IMG/VR virus record: IMGVR_UViG_3300036830_000166
Span: 1-58,267 of that record
Reading direction: 5' to 3' (one strand)
Source: a virus
DNA: 58,267 bases
Position numbers and translations under genes: made by a program. Numbering within the stretch: position 1 is the first letter of the stretch; each line of letters opens with the position of its first letter. The notes beneath the pieces are model-generated. The model had not been told where the DNA came from. It made no database searches and saw nothing but the letters and a program-made list of their open reading frames with translations. Shown piece by piece: positions 21,140 through 30,149 of this stretch.

Positions 21140-22822
21140 CTAGCGAATTGCCCATCCTCCGCTGATGGTGACGCCGGAACTGATCTGGCCCGGTGCTGTT
21201 GAGGACTGGGAGAATGCGTTGAGCGCCGCTGCGTAGGTGCCGTCGCCGTGCCCTCCGGGGCAGGTTGGCAAAGTGGCCGAAGTTGGCCCCTGGCAGCGCA
21301 TCCCGTACACCGCGCCCGGATAACTTCCGCTTCCGCACGTTCCAGCGCTCTCGACACAGTAAGTCGGATCGAAGGCGAGCGCGGCGTCGAAAGCGTATAA
21401 CTCCAACGTCGAAAGGTGCCTGGACTTGGCGTACGGCAGATAGGCGACCAAGCTGCCCGTGCTGGATCTGGTTCCACCTGCGCCCTGAAAACCGGGAACT
21501 CCGGTAAGCCCGCTTTGCCAAATACAGGAACCGTTATACACAGCGGTCGGATCGGAACGATCGATTTGCTGGCCTTCAATCGGCTGCGTGCCGGGACTGA
21601 CGCTGCCACCGCTGTAGTAGTTGGCCGCAGAGGTTACCCAATCGGCGGAGGAGTAAGGGGGAGGCGGAGTTGCGCTGCACTTGTCTGTTGCTTGGAGTCC
21701 TTGCGAACCGAATCCGTTGCGATGCCCTCCGGCGTTCGAGGCCGCAATGGCGTACCCCGCCTGCGAGTCCGCGTAGGAGTAGTCCGGCGAGGATCCCGTC
21801 CATCCGGGATTCATCGAGTTGATGACCTGAAATGTTGGATTGAGGGTGGCCATGTAATTGATGGAATTCTGAATCCACGCGAGCCAGGTAGTCTTTGCCT
21901 GCGCCTGCGAGGCGTATCCGGGGAATCCGTCCGCAACCATCTGGTCGGGGCAGAGCATGACCACTTCTCCGCCACGCGCCGCTGGGAGGCCACGCGAGTA
22001 GCTAATTTGGGAGACGTTGGCGGAGTGATTGAAGTGGTAGACCAGAGCCGCCTCGAACGCCTCCTGCGCCGCCGTATAGCCCGCATCCGTAGGCACGAAC
22101 CAAGACTGCACCTGCGATTCAGAGAACCCTGAGCCGGTCGCAGTCACGGCATTGGTGGCCCCGGAAGCGTACGTCCACGTTGTACCGTTGGCCGATAGTA
22201 CAGTCGTCCCCGCTTGCGTCGTGATGTTGAACGTGGAGTCGGTGAATCCGTAGACCCAAACTGTGTCGCCCACGTTGTAGGAATTGTTTTGCGTGACCGT
22301 GGCCACGTTCGAGCCACCCGTTAATCTTGCGGCGCTGGTGATCGCTACGCCCGCATCCTGCGAGCAGGAGTCCTTCGCCACGTTGATGTAATGCTGGGTT
22401 CCGGCAACAGTCGTCCACGCACTCGTCGTCAGGTAGTACGGTGTGGCGGAATTCGGCCCGTTGGTCTGGGAGGTCGTTAAAATGTTCACTTTCTTCCCGG
22501 CAGCGAACCACTGCGCCAAGGTCGCGTCCGCGCTCGTCCAGTCGTAAGTGTGGTAGAGCGTCGCGAAGGTCGCGTCTTGCTGGCAGATATCCGTGCCAGT
22601 GGGGGCGCAGGGAGTGGTCAACGCGGCAGCCGTGGTCGTTTCGACCGAGGCCCATGATGGCCCATCCGTCACTCCAAGGACGGTAGCCTGTGTCAGCACG
22701 TAAGTCTTGAAATGCGTGTTCCCTGTCCCTGATTCGGGAGGGCCGACTACAAAGACGGAAGGCGCCTGCGCCGCCGCGAGAGAGGCGACGAGGATGAGTG
22801 CGAGATGGAGCACTTTCCGCAT
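21140..22822 (-). CDS. exported fibre-like protein, glycosidase-like core, 560 aa
   Basis: The N-terminus is a Sec signal, VLHLALILVASLAAAQAPSV, with cleavage before Gln. The middle shows TIM-barrel-like features: YDWTSADATLAQWFAAGKKV, then a large helix followed by QISYSRGLPAARGGEVVM. The latter resembles the strand with a GGE catalytic acid in clan GH-A sugar hydrolases. The end (GQISSGVTISGGWAIR) resembles the last strands of phage fibre proteins. It may be a receptor-degrading depolymerase. Lower GC than the tail genes. A signal peptide on a virion-type protein is unusual. Enzyme activity is not proven. Confidence 0.5.
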   Translation of the reverse strand: MRKVLHLALILVASLAAAQAPSVFVVGPPESGTGNTHFKTYVLTQATVLGVTDGPSWASVETTTAAALTTPCAPTGTDICQQDATFATLYHTYDWTSADATLAQWFAAGKKVNILTTSQTNGPNSATPYYLTTSAWTTVAGTQHYINVAKDSCSQDAGVAITSAARLTGGSNVATVTQNNSYNVGDTVWVYGFTDSTFNITTQAGTTVLSANGTTWTYASGATNAVTATGSGFSESQVQSWFVPTDAGYTAAQEAFEAALVYHFNHSANVSQISYSRGLPAARGGEVVMLCPDQMVADGFPGYASQAQAKTTWLAWIQNSINYMATLNPTFQVINSMNPGWTGSSPDYSYADSQAGYAIAASNAGGHRNGFGSQGLQATDKCSATPPPPYSSADWVTSAANYYSGGSVSPGTQPIEGQQIDRSDPTAVYNGSCIWQSGLTGVPGFQGAGGTRSSTGSLVAYLPYAKSRHLSTLELYAFDAALAFDPTYCVESAGTCGSGSYPGAVYGMRCQGPTSATLPTCPGGHGDGTYAAALNAFSQSSTAPGQISSGVTISGGWAIR

Positions 22823-22823
22823 G

Positions 22824-24266
22824 TTAATTAGTCTGCGTCAACTGGCAGGAGGCGTTCGCCCCTACCGTGATGTTGTTCGTCCCGTTGGCCGCAGTCTGTA
22901 ACGTTAGAGCTGTACCGGAGGCCGTGGCGCCGTTCTGTATATTCGCGGCGACATGCACCCATTCTCCAGCCGCCGCCGCGCCGGAAGCGCCGGTCTTGGT
23001 TCCGTAGGCCGTTTGCGCCAAGGTCGTGATCTGCGCGTAAGCACCCGCCGCGCCGATAGGGCCGTCCGCCTCAAGGCTGTAGGAAGTCGCGGTGCCCGGC
23101 CCGCCAAGGCAGAACTGCAAAGTAGCCGAGGCCGCAAAAGTGACAGGTACCTCACACTTCAATACGTATCGCTTATTCGCTGCGATGTTCCACGTCATGC
23201 TCGTAACGTTGGTACAAGTTGCCGTTGACTGAGCGGTCATTGCAGCTGTCAGGAAACCAGCACCCAGATCGACGAACCCGGCAGTCGTTCCCGCCGTGCC
23301 TGCGGTGGTTGTTGTGAACGATCCCGCCGCAGGAGTCGTGTTGCCGATGGCTGCCGGAGCGGCCCAGTTCTTGCCGACCAGAAGGCTGGCGTTCTGCGAG
23401 CCGTTGTCTGCGAAGTAATTCGTGCCGTCACTGCAAACGGTAGACCTAGAAGCGACCTGCGCCGAGGACGGTGCCGTGATCGTCAAGTTCGTCGTCGCGC
23501 CGTTAATGTTCTGGCCGCTACGAGCGATGGTCAGTACGCCGTTGCCATAGTTGACGACGTTGATGCACTGTGCTGCCGGAGGCTGCGAGCCGGAGGCGAC
23601 AAGCGTAATCGTAAAGGTACCGGACGCCGCGTAAATCGTGCAGTGGTTGGCGAAGTCGGCAGCCGTAACCTGGTAGGTCGCCGTTTGCGGGTTGATGCAA
23701 CCTAACGCGGAAGTTGGTAAATTCATCAACGATGTGAACTCACTTCCGCCATGAATAGAGGCCACGTATCCTGAAGTCGAATCAGAGCGGATGTAACTTT
23801 GGCTAGCTTGCGGTGATCCCGCTACGGAGTTCTCCGTCGCTGCCATGCAGCCAGTCGCCGATCCGCAAGCCGTCGGAGGAGACGCACCGACTGCGAACCC
23901 TGCCCCCGTATAGCCGAGAGTCGTTCCCGTGTCGGTGAGCAGCGTGTCACCCCCAAGGGTAGTCGGGCCTGTGTAGATTGTCAGCTGAGTCGCGGTGCCG
24001 GGAGTGATCGTCCCACTACCTCCACCGCAAGGCGTGCCCGCATCCTGAATCTGTGTGTTGGAGAAGAAGCTGGAGCAATTCCCCGGCGTGATCGCGCCTT
24101 TCGTGGTCACAGTGCCGCCCGACGCCGACCCTTGTGCGGATGCCAAAGGGACGGCGGCTCCCATTACCAACCCAGCCAACAGGATAAAGGTTGCCGCCGC
24201 GTAACGCATGCGGCCAGCATAACGGGAAAGTGGCGCGGAATCAATCGGATTCATGTCGTACCTCAT
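22824..24266 (-). CDS. exported fibre-like protein, 480 aa
   Basis: The first ATG (24266) overlaps the preceding stop as ATGA, but an in-frame ATG at 24209 begins a textbook signal: MRYAAATFILLAGLVMGAAV, with cleavage near ASAQG. The true start is therefore uncertain by 19 residues. The mature protein is Thr/Ser/Gly-rich with repeating short strands (TITPGTATQLTIYTG, TLLTDTGTTLGYTGAG) and an end region like trimeric fibre tips. Several Cys residues (GNCSSF, TPCGG, NHCTIY) suggest folding outside the cytoplasm. No chaperone domain is visible. Confidence 0.5.
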   Translation of the reverse strand: MRYDMNPIDSAPLSRYAGRMRYAAATFILLAGLVMGAAVPLASAQGSASGGTVTTKGAITPGNCSSFFSNTQIQDAGTPCGGGSGTITPGTATQLTIYTGPTTLGGDTLLTDTGTTLGYTGAGFAVGASPPTACGSATGCMAATENSVAGSPQASQSYIRSDSTSGYVASIHGGSEFTSLMNLPTSALGCINPQTATYQVTAADFANHCTIYAASGTFTITLVASGSQPPAAQCINVVNYGNGVLTIARSGQNINGATTNLTITAPSSAQVASRSTVCSDGTNYFADNGSQNASLLVGKNWAAPAAIGNTTPAAGSFTTTTAGTAGTTAGFVDLGAGFLTAAMTAQSTATCTNVTSMTWNIAANKRYVLKCEVPVTFAASATLQFCLGGPGTATSYSLEADGPIGAAGAYAQITTLAQTAYGTKTGASGAAAAGEWVHVAANIQNGATASGTALTLQTAANGTNNITVGANASCQLTQTN

Positions 24267-24559
24267 GGCTTGTATACAATCTGGCCGCTGGCTCCGTCGT
24301 AAGTCAGGCGGTCGCCGTCGTTGGGCGTCATGGCCTTGACGAAGAGGCCACCGATTTTCGTCGTCGATGGGCCGTTGGCGACCTGCGACGCGAGGTCGGA
24401 GTGCTTCTTTGTCATCGTCGCCAACTGGCCCTGCGTCTCTTTCAGCCGATCCTGCAACGAATACACATGGTCGAACAGCAGCCGGAAGTCGTTGTGCAGA
24501 TCCTTCGTCTTTGTCGGCGACGGGTAGTAGCGATTCTGTTGCGGGTCAACTTTGGGCAT
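24263..24559 (-). CDS. small coiled-coil virion protein, 98 aa
   Basis: A short helical segment (HNDFRLLFDHVYSLQDRLKE followed by TQGQLATMTKKHSDLASQVA) makes a coiled coil of about 45 residues. A beta end follows (GDRLTYDGASGQIVYKP). The coiled coil plus strand tail resembles small fibre-associated or assembly proteins in this position of other phages. It overlaps the upstream gene by 14 bases and the downstream one by 4. Confidence 0.5.
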   Translation of the reverse strand: MPKVDPQQNRYYPSPTKTKDLHNDFRLLFDHVYSLQDRLKETQGQLATMTKKHSDLASQVANGPSTTKIGGLFVKAMTPNDGDRLTYDGASGQIVYKP

Positions 24560-26024
24560 TCGCGCCTCCCGCGTCCCGTGACCGCATCGGATACGAGTCC
24601 TCGGCCAGACGGTAGACGCGCCCGTCCTGCCCCCAGTGGTCGCACAGCACGCCGCCGTGCGCCATCATGCGGAACCCCGCGTTGCGCAGGCGGTAGCAGA
24701 AATACATATCGTCCGTCCACTCCGTCGACAGCGGCAGGGCGTCGCCATTACGGTACAGGCCCAGCGACCGGGCATGCTCGACGCCATGCACGTCCACGAA
24801 CCACGGCTCCGGGAGATCGTCGAACACGGAGAGCCGGATCATCATGCAGCCCGTGGCGACGGCCTGACACTCGAACACATCGCCGCGCTTCCACCGCCAG
24901 TACGGCCCGATGCCGTAATCCTGAAACACCAGCGGTACCGCGGGATCGGATTTCGTGGTGTAGATGCCGCCCACCACCGCTACGTTCTCGTCGGCGTTCT
25001 CCAGTACGTACTGTAACTTTTGCATCGCGTCCGGCGGCGGCACGGTGTCGTCGTCAAGGAACATGCCCCACCTGGCGCCGTAGCTCCGGGCCTGCTTGAC
25101 CAGCGCAGTGCGCGCCGGGCCGCGATCCATGTCCTTGATCGAGAGGATGGCATGGCGGCAGTTGGCCAGCGGGGCCAGCAGAGAGAGCCCGATGCCCCAC
25201 TCCGGCGGCTGGAAACGCAGCGAGCCGTCGCCGTTGCGCGACACGGTCGGCAGCAGCAGCGCAAGGCCGATCTTGGAGACTTGCTCGACGCCGCCCAACT
25301 GCTTCCACTCCAGTTGCGCGACGGAGGGGAGGCGCGGCGACGGAGGCGCAGCCGCGGCGATTTCAGGATAGTAGTTCGCCGTGCCGTCCAGTTTCAGGTC
25401 TTCGACGCGCATGCGGCGTAGTGCGGTAGCCATGGATTCCTCCGACCAGTACCAGATGAAAGAGTGGCCCGGCGCGTATTGCCAGCCAGGGCAGAGCTCG
25501 TCGATGGCGCGGCGGACGCCTGGCTCACCGCGATCATGGCCGCACAGCAGGCCGCCGGGAGCCAGCCGGGCACGCCATATCAGGATGTCGCGGCGAACGT
25601 CGTCGTATTCGTGGGAACCGTCGATGAACACCATGTCGGGCTGAAGGTCGCCGGGGCCGCGCCCCAGCCATTCCACCGGCAGCGCGTGGGTATCGCCGTG
25701 GTCGGCCACGATCAGCGTGACCGGAAGGCCGCGCGTGTTGTAGAGGAATTCTTCGCGCAGGTTCTCCTGCGGGACGGCCAAGTCCGCGTCCCGCGGCCCA
25801 CGCATGTCGTCGATACACCACACGCGACCGGGCGTGTTGATGGCCATGGCCGTGGTAGAGCGGCCGAGGTAGCAGCCTACCTCGACGATCCGCTGGTGCG
25901 CCGTCGCCTGCTCCGCCAGCCATTGGAGTTCGTCGGGAAACGGCCAGCGCAGGTCGGGGGTCGCCAGCGCGCGCGTGATGTCCACCGTTGCGGTCGTCGC
26001 AGCCGCAGCCGCAGTCGTCGCCAT
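24546..26024 (-). CDS. class I methyltransferase fused to a GT-A glycosyltransferase, 492 aa
   Basis: The ATG follows GGGAGG by 7 bases. Residues 30-190 form a Rossmann methyltransferase: RIVEVGCYLGRSTTAMA is motif I binding S-adenosylmethionine, and MVFIDGSHEYDDVRRDI followed by GGLLCGHD matches the Methyltransf_24 group. Residues 245-470 look like a family 2-type glycosyltransferase: MFLDDDTVPPPDAMQK carries the DxD metal site, with a CMMIR strand and a Trp-Thr-Asp-Asp motif near the end (STEWTDDMYFCYRLR). Such enzymes modify sugars. In a late operon it may decorate fibres, capsid or host surface glycans. Confidence 0.7.
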   Translation of the reverse strand: MATTAAAAATTATVDITRALATPDLRWPFPDELQWLAEQATAHQRIVEVGCYLGRSTTAMAINTPGRVWCIDDMRGPRDADLAVPQENLREEFLYNTRGLPVTLIVADHGDTHALPVEWLGRGPGDLQPDMVFIDGSHEYDDVRRDILIWRARLAPGGLLCGHDRGEPGVRRAIDELCPGWQYAPGHSFIWYWSEESMATALRRMRVEDLKLDGTANYYPEIAAAAPPSPRLPSVAQLEWKQLGGVEQVSKIGLALLLPTVSRNGDGSLRFQPPEWGIGLSLLAPLANCRHAILSIKDMDRGPARTALVKQARSYGARWGMFLDDDTVPPPDAMQKLQYVLENADENVAVVGGIYTTKSDPAVPLVFQDYGIGPYWRWKRGDVFECQAVATGCMMIRLSVFDDLPEPWFVDVHGVEHARSLGLYRNGDALPLSTEWTDDMYFCYRLRNAGFRMMAHGGVLCDHWGQDGRVYRLAEDSYPMRSRDAGGANAQS

Positions 26025-26025
26025 G

Positions 26026-26160
26026 TCACATCCTCCCGATCCACTCTACCTCGAAGTCCGTCAGCGACTCCAGCAATATTCCCTGCACCGCCGCCCGCGA
26101 GAACAATTCCGCGATCCACGCGCAAAAGTTGGCCTGACGGTCGTAGTGGCTGACGCGCAC
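26026..26160 (-). CDS. hypothetical protein, 44 aa
   Basis: Start GTG 26160 is preferred because GGGG lies 6 bases upstream and it clears the preceding gene. An ATG at 26226 would overlap that gene by 46 bases. The product reads MRVSHYDRQANFCAWIAELF, then QGILLESLTDFEVEWIGRM, an acidic helical peptide. The function is unknown; it lies between the large tail protein and the methyltransferase fusion. Confidence 0.4.
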   Translation of the reverse strand: MRVSHYDRQANFCAWIAELFSRAAVQGILLESLTDFEVEWIGRM

Positions 26161-26180
26161 GCGTCGCCCCGCAACCGGGA

Positions 26181-29100
26181 TTAGATCGCCGCCTGTACGC
26201 CGTGCTTCCCGCCCAGTGACTTCCATGTGGTGTACGCCCCTTCGCGGCCCCATGCGCCGACGAGGATCTCCCAGTCGTCGAGGTACAGCTGGAACTGTCC
26301 GGTGGATTGCGCCGCGAACGTATACAGCTGGCCCTTGTTATACGTAAGCACGACCAGCAACTTTTGATACGCGCCGCCGGTAGATGGCAGCGTGACCGGG
26401 ATCGGACTGGTGCCGTCGAACGCGGTGATGGTGAGCGTGATCGGCGCGGAGGCGACGTACGCAGCCACGATCCGCTGGATGTGCGAGAAGCCATTGTTGC
26501 CGAACGATGTCGCCTGCGTCTCCCACGTCTCGGCCAGCTCCGGCGTCGGCTCGAACACGAAGGTCACGTCGAAGAACCGCCATGGCGTGGTGTCTGTCGG
26601 GGACACCTGCACCGTATGTGCGATGAACGGCTGGTTGAACGAGTACGGCAGGATGGACTCGCCGTTGTGAACGACCTGCGGCGTGAACGCGTGGAAGGCC
26701 AGCGTATCGCCGTCGATGATCTGCAACGGCTTGACCGCACCGGAGGTGTCGGCGTGCAGCAGGAATCCCTGGAAGAACTTCGCGCCTTCGGTGCCGCCGT
26801 CGTACCAGTCCGAATCCCGGTCGCCGATCAATTCCGGCTTGACCAAAAACGATGGCTGCCATGCCTGGAGCACCGTGGCGGAGGTCTGTTGCGTATAGTC
26901 GTCCGTCCACTGGAGCAACATGCCGAGGAAGTCGGTGGTGAGGCCGCCGCCGAGGGAGACCGGGAGTTGCTGGCGGGTGGCTGCGGTGGGAATGTTGGTA
27001 GTGGGCGTCAGGGCCGCGCCCAGGGACGTGGGCACGACCAGCATCCCGTTGCTGGTTGCAGGGGTCAGGTCGAGCCACAGGTCACCCCACTGCGCGCCGG
27101 CGCGGATGTCACCGCCGTCCCACTCGCGGGTGGCGATCGAGCATGCGATCGGGGTGGTGTCGTCGTTTTGCAGGTTGGCCTCGGAGTACACCTCGCCGGA
27201 CGATGTTCCTACGACGGTCAGCGGGTAGGCGGTGCCGGTGGACAGCAGCGTGCCTTCCGGCTGCTCTGGTGTGTAGTAACAGGTCGGCACGAATCCGGCC
27301 GCGGGGGACGGCGCGTCCACCGCCCACGCCATGCGGTTGAGGTCGCAGACCAGTGTATGGTATGTCCCGGTCGTGTCTTGATAGACCGCGTACAGGTAAT
27401 GGTTGCCGTAGGTGAGCCGGAACGTGGCGGCGCGGGAGTAATCCGGCGCGTACACGGTGAGGCCGAGATAGGTCACGCTGGTGCCGGGTACGCCGTCGCG
27501 GGGAAACAGGTTAGAGAGGTCGGCGTCGGTGAGCGATCCGCGTCCAGTGCCCCAGATGCCGTCCTTGGCCCAGAAGTAGATTTCCTTGCCGTCGGTGCAG
27601 TGGCCGAATGGCGCCGCGAGCCCGCGCGGAATCGGCTGCTGGATCACCGAGTAGCGTTGCGCGGCGTTGCCCGGTTGCGGGTACAGCGCCCACCAGCGGT
27701 TCGGCGACGCAACGAAGCTGAGGCCGTCGAGGACTTCGCCGCCCAGGAGCGGCTCCGACGGAGCGGTAATCTCCAGATTGTATGCCGAGGGTGCGGAGTC
27801 CGGCGCGTAGTTCTTGGCGAAGTAGAGCGTACCGGGGCGGGAGGAGTCGCCGACCGCGAATACCGTACCTTCCGAATCCGGGCCCCACATGTACGGGAGG
27901 AATTGCTGCGCCGTCTGCGGCTCGTAGATCGTCGCCGGGACATTGGTCTGCGCGCCCGCGTTCTCCAGAAACTCGAACAGGTAGCTGGAGCCGGTGAGGA
28001 GCGTGGGCCGCTGGCGCAGCGTGTAGACGTTGATCCCTCCCAACTGGACGAGATTACCCGGCAGGTAGCGCGTCGGGCCCAGCGTGGCGGCGGCGTTGAT
28101 TGTCACCACGGCAGTGAAGCCTGTGACGCTGGTCGCGGTGGCTTCGAGCGGCACGTCGATCGTCGGCCACGGCTGGAGGTTGTCGAACTCTAACTCCTCG
28201 CCCGCGGTCGCGGCCTCGTCGGAATAGTTGTCGGTGAAAGTGGCCGCTGAGGATGCGCACTGGCCGATCTTGCGCCATGACGTGACGGTGCCGCCATAAC
28301 GGAACACGTCTGCCGTGTCGATCTGGGTGTCGTAGGCCAGTGACGGAAGGCTGACCGTGACCGCGTTGCGCCGGGCGGTGACGCCGTAGCGCATATCCGG
28401 CGACGGATTTCCCTTTGTGCCTGTGAGGGATGATCGTGGCCGGATGCGGTAGCGATATGGCGCGCCGGACGGCCCGGTATCTGGCGTTGGGCCACCGACC
28501 AGTGACATCTGACCTAATGCTGCGTTGGTTGCAGCAGAGCAATTAAATAGATATTGCAGCTTGACCGTGTTGAACAGCGTTCGCGTCTGATCATTGCCGA
28601 CACGGGTCAGGTCGCCGATGCGGATGTCGATTTCGGCCCACTGGCCATCACCGGGCGTAGTCTGCGCCGAGGACGCGGTGGATAACTGGTTGTTCGAGGC
28701 TGCCGCCGTTTCCTCGTCGATGGTGGCGCGTTGCGTTACTAGTTGGGCCGCGCCCAACTGTGTCAACGTGTTCTGTATCCCGGCCTCCACGTCGGAGACG
28801 CGGATGGTGTAATAGTAGAAGTTCTGCGTGAACGATCCGTCGCCCACGTCGAGCAGGAACTTGAACTCGTTCAGCGACGCCAGCGTGTCGATCCGCACCG
28901 AGATGTGGATATAGTCGTCCTCTTGGAAAGAGAAGGCCGCGCCGAAGGTGAACATGCCTACGAGGGACGCTGCGGAAGTCTGTGTGCCGATGCCTGCGCC
29001 TGAGATAGCAAAGGTAACGTCGTCGGAGGTGATGGCGTTGCCCGGAACGTAGGTCGACGAGCCATTAACCTGAATCGCCGGAGGCTGTGTGAACGTTTCA

Positions 29101-30149
29101 GCCGTTGTGTGCGTGCCTGTCGTCGAGGTCTCGATGCAGATCGTGCCGTCCGGGCCTTCAGTAACTGACCATACGAGACAGGTTTCCGGGCCGCTGGACA
29201 GTTTGATGAGGGCTCCGCGCCGCAACGACGACAGTAACGACTTGACGTAGAGAGACTGGTCGACAGTGCCTGGCCCTGCGTCGACGGTGCCGGGGACGAT
29301 CACGCAACGCCCAGTCGTCCCGGAGAAGTAGAAGATGGACGAGATTGCAATGGCGTTGGTCTGGCCGGGGAACACGTCCCACACAATACAAGTCGACGCA
29401 GCTACGATCTGCACGACCATGCCCCGTGAATAAGTGATGCCTGCGGAGACGCCAACCGTAGACGGCCCGCTGTGTCCCAGCACGGGATCGAGGAACGCGG
29501 ATTGCACCGTGTCACTGATGCGTGTACCACCAGATACCGCGCCTGCAACGCCTGCGTGGGCGTAGCTCAATGACGCCACGAATATGGACTGGTACTGTCC
29601 CGTTCCCTGTCCCGCGTTGCAAGCCGTCGCAGGTTCCGCGATCCCCACTGCCTGCTGCGTCACCGCGTCGGCGGCACCGGGCGCGGACAATTTCTGGTAG
29701 TCATACCCGTTGGCGACATACATCCACGGGTTAGGAGACTCCGCAGGACGAAACGGGATCATCGTGACGCCCCAGATGCCGCGCCCGCCACCTACGCCAA
29801 CAAGGCTGCCGACCTGCGTGGAGGTGTTGCCCGGCTGGCCGAGGTAGATGCGGGTGATCGTATTGGCGACGACAGTGTGAGCCACTGCGGCCAACAGGCG
29901 CGGATTGTTGTCGGTGCCGATTGCTGTATAGGCACGGATGTCGGTCGGGCCGCCGGATTCGGTCGGGAATAGCGGCGAGAGGCCCCAGCGGGTACGCACT
30001 GAGTCGTCCCGCGTGGCGCGGACGTTGGCGGCGTAGGCGTATTTGTAGTCCGGCAGCGCGTCGGCAGTGGCGTTGGTCTTCATGCCGAGGAAGCGGAACC
30101 GGAAGCCTTCCTTGGGGCGCGTGTATTGCTGGCCGAGGTCAATCGCCAC
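26181..30149 (-). CDS. large tail (nozzle/tubular) structural protein, 1322 aa
   Basis: The largest gene of the window. The N-terminus (FRFRFLGMKTNATADAL, then YAYAANVRATRDDSVRTRWG) recalls the start of podovirus tail nozzle proteins of the T7 gp12 type, which describe values along a beta-propeller. The rest is beta-rich with repeated Gly/Thr strands and no enzymatic motif. Its length exceeds T7 gp12 (about 794 aa), suggesting extra domains. It overlaps the next upstream gene (connector-like) by 11 bases. The assignment rests on position and composition. Confidence 0.6.
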   Translation of the reverse strand: MAIDLGQQYTRPKEGFRFRFLGMKTNATADALPDYKYAYAANVRATRDDSVRTRWGLSPLFPTESGGPTDIRAYTAIGTDNNPRLLAAVAHTVVANTITRIYLGQPGNTSTQVGSLVGVGGGRGIWGVTMIPFRPAESPNPWMYVANGYDYQKLSAPGAADAVTQQAVGIAEPATACNAGQGTGQYQSIFVASLSYAHAGVAGAVSGGTRISDTVQSAFLDPVLGHSGPSTVGVSAGITYSRGMVVQIVAASTCIVWDVFPGQTNAIAISSIFYFSGTTGRCVIVPGTVDAGPGTVDQSLYVKSLLSSLRRGALIKLSSGPETCLVWSVTEGPDGTICIETSTTGTHTTAETFTQPPAIQVNGSSTYVPGNAITSDDVTFAISGAGIGTQTSAASLVGMFTFGAAFSFQEDDYIHISVRIDTLASLNEFKFLLDVGDGSFTQNFYYYTIRVSDVEAGIQNTLTQLGAAQLVTQRATIDEETAAASNNQLSTASSAQTTPGDGQWAEIDIRIGDLTRVGNDQTRTLFNTVKLQYLFNCSAATNAALGQMSLVGGPTPDTGPSGAPYRYRIRPRSSLTGTKGNPSPDMRYGVTARRNAVTVSLPSLAYDTQIDTADVFRYGGTVTSWRKIGQCASSAATFTDNYSDEAATAGEELEFDNLQPWPTIDVPLEATATSVTGFTAVVTINAAATLGPTRYLPGNLVQLGGINVYTLRQRPTLLTGSSYLFEFLENAGAQTNVPATIYEPQTAQQFLPYMWGPDSEGTVFAVGDSSRPGTLYFAKNYAPDSAPSAYNLEITAPSEPLLGGEVLDGLSFVASPNRWWALYPQPGNAAQRYSVIQQPIPRGLAAPFGHCTDGKEIYFWAKDGIWGTGRGSLTDADLSNLFPRDGVPGTSVTYLGLTVYAPDYSRAATFRLTYGNHYLYAVYQDTTGTYHTLVCDLNRMAWAVDAPSPAAGFVPTCYYTPEQPEGTLLSTGTAYPLTVVGTSSGEVYSEANLQNDDTTPIACSIATREWDGGDIRAGAQWGDLWLDLTPATSNGMLVVPTSLGAALTPTTNIPTAATRQQLPVSLGGGLTTDFLGMLLQWTDDYTQQTSATVLQAWQPSFLVKPELIGDRDSDWYDGGTEGAKFFQGFLLHADTSGAVKPLQIIDGDTLAFHAFTPQVVHNGESILPYSFNQPFIAHTVQVSPTDTTPWRFFDVTFVFEPTPELAETWETQATSFGNNGFSHIQRIVAAYVASAPITLTITAFDGTSPIPVTLPSTGGAYQKLLVVLTYNKGQLYTFAAQSTGQFQLYLDDWEILVGAWGREGAYTTWKSLGGKHGVQAAI

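Noticed and set aside
26307-28193. 628-codon plus-strand frame opposite the large tail protein
   Set aside because: Shadow frame in GC-rich DNA with Arg/Gly/Val bias and no ribosome site.
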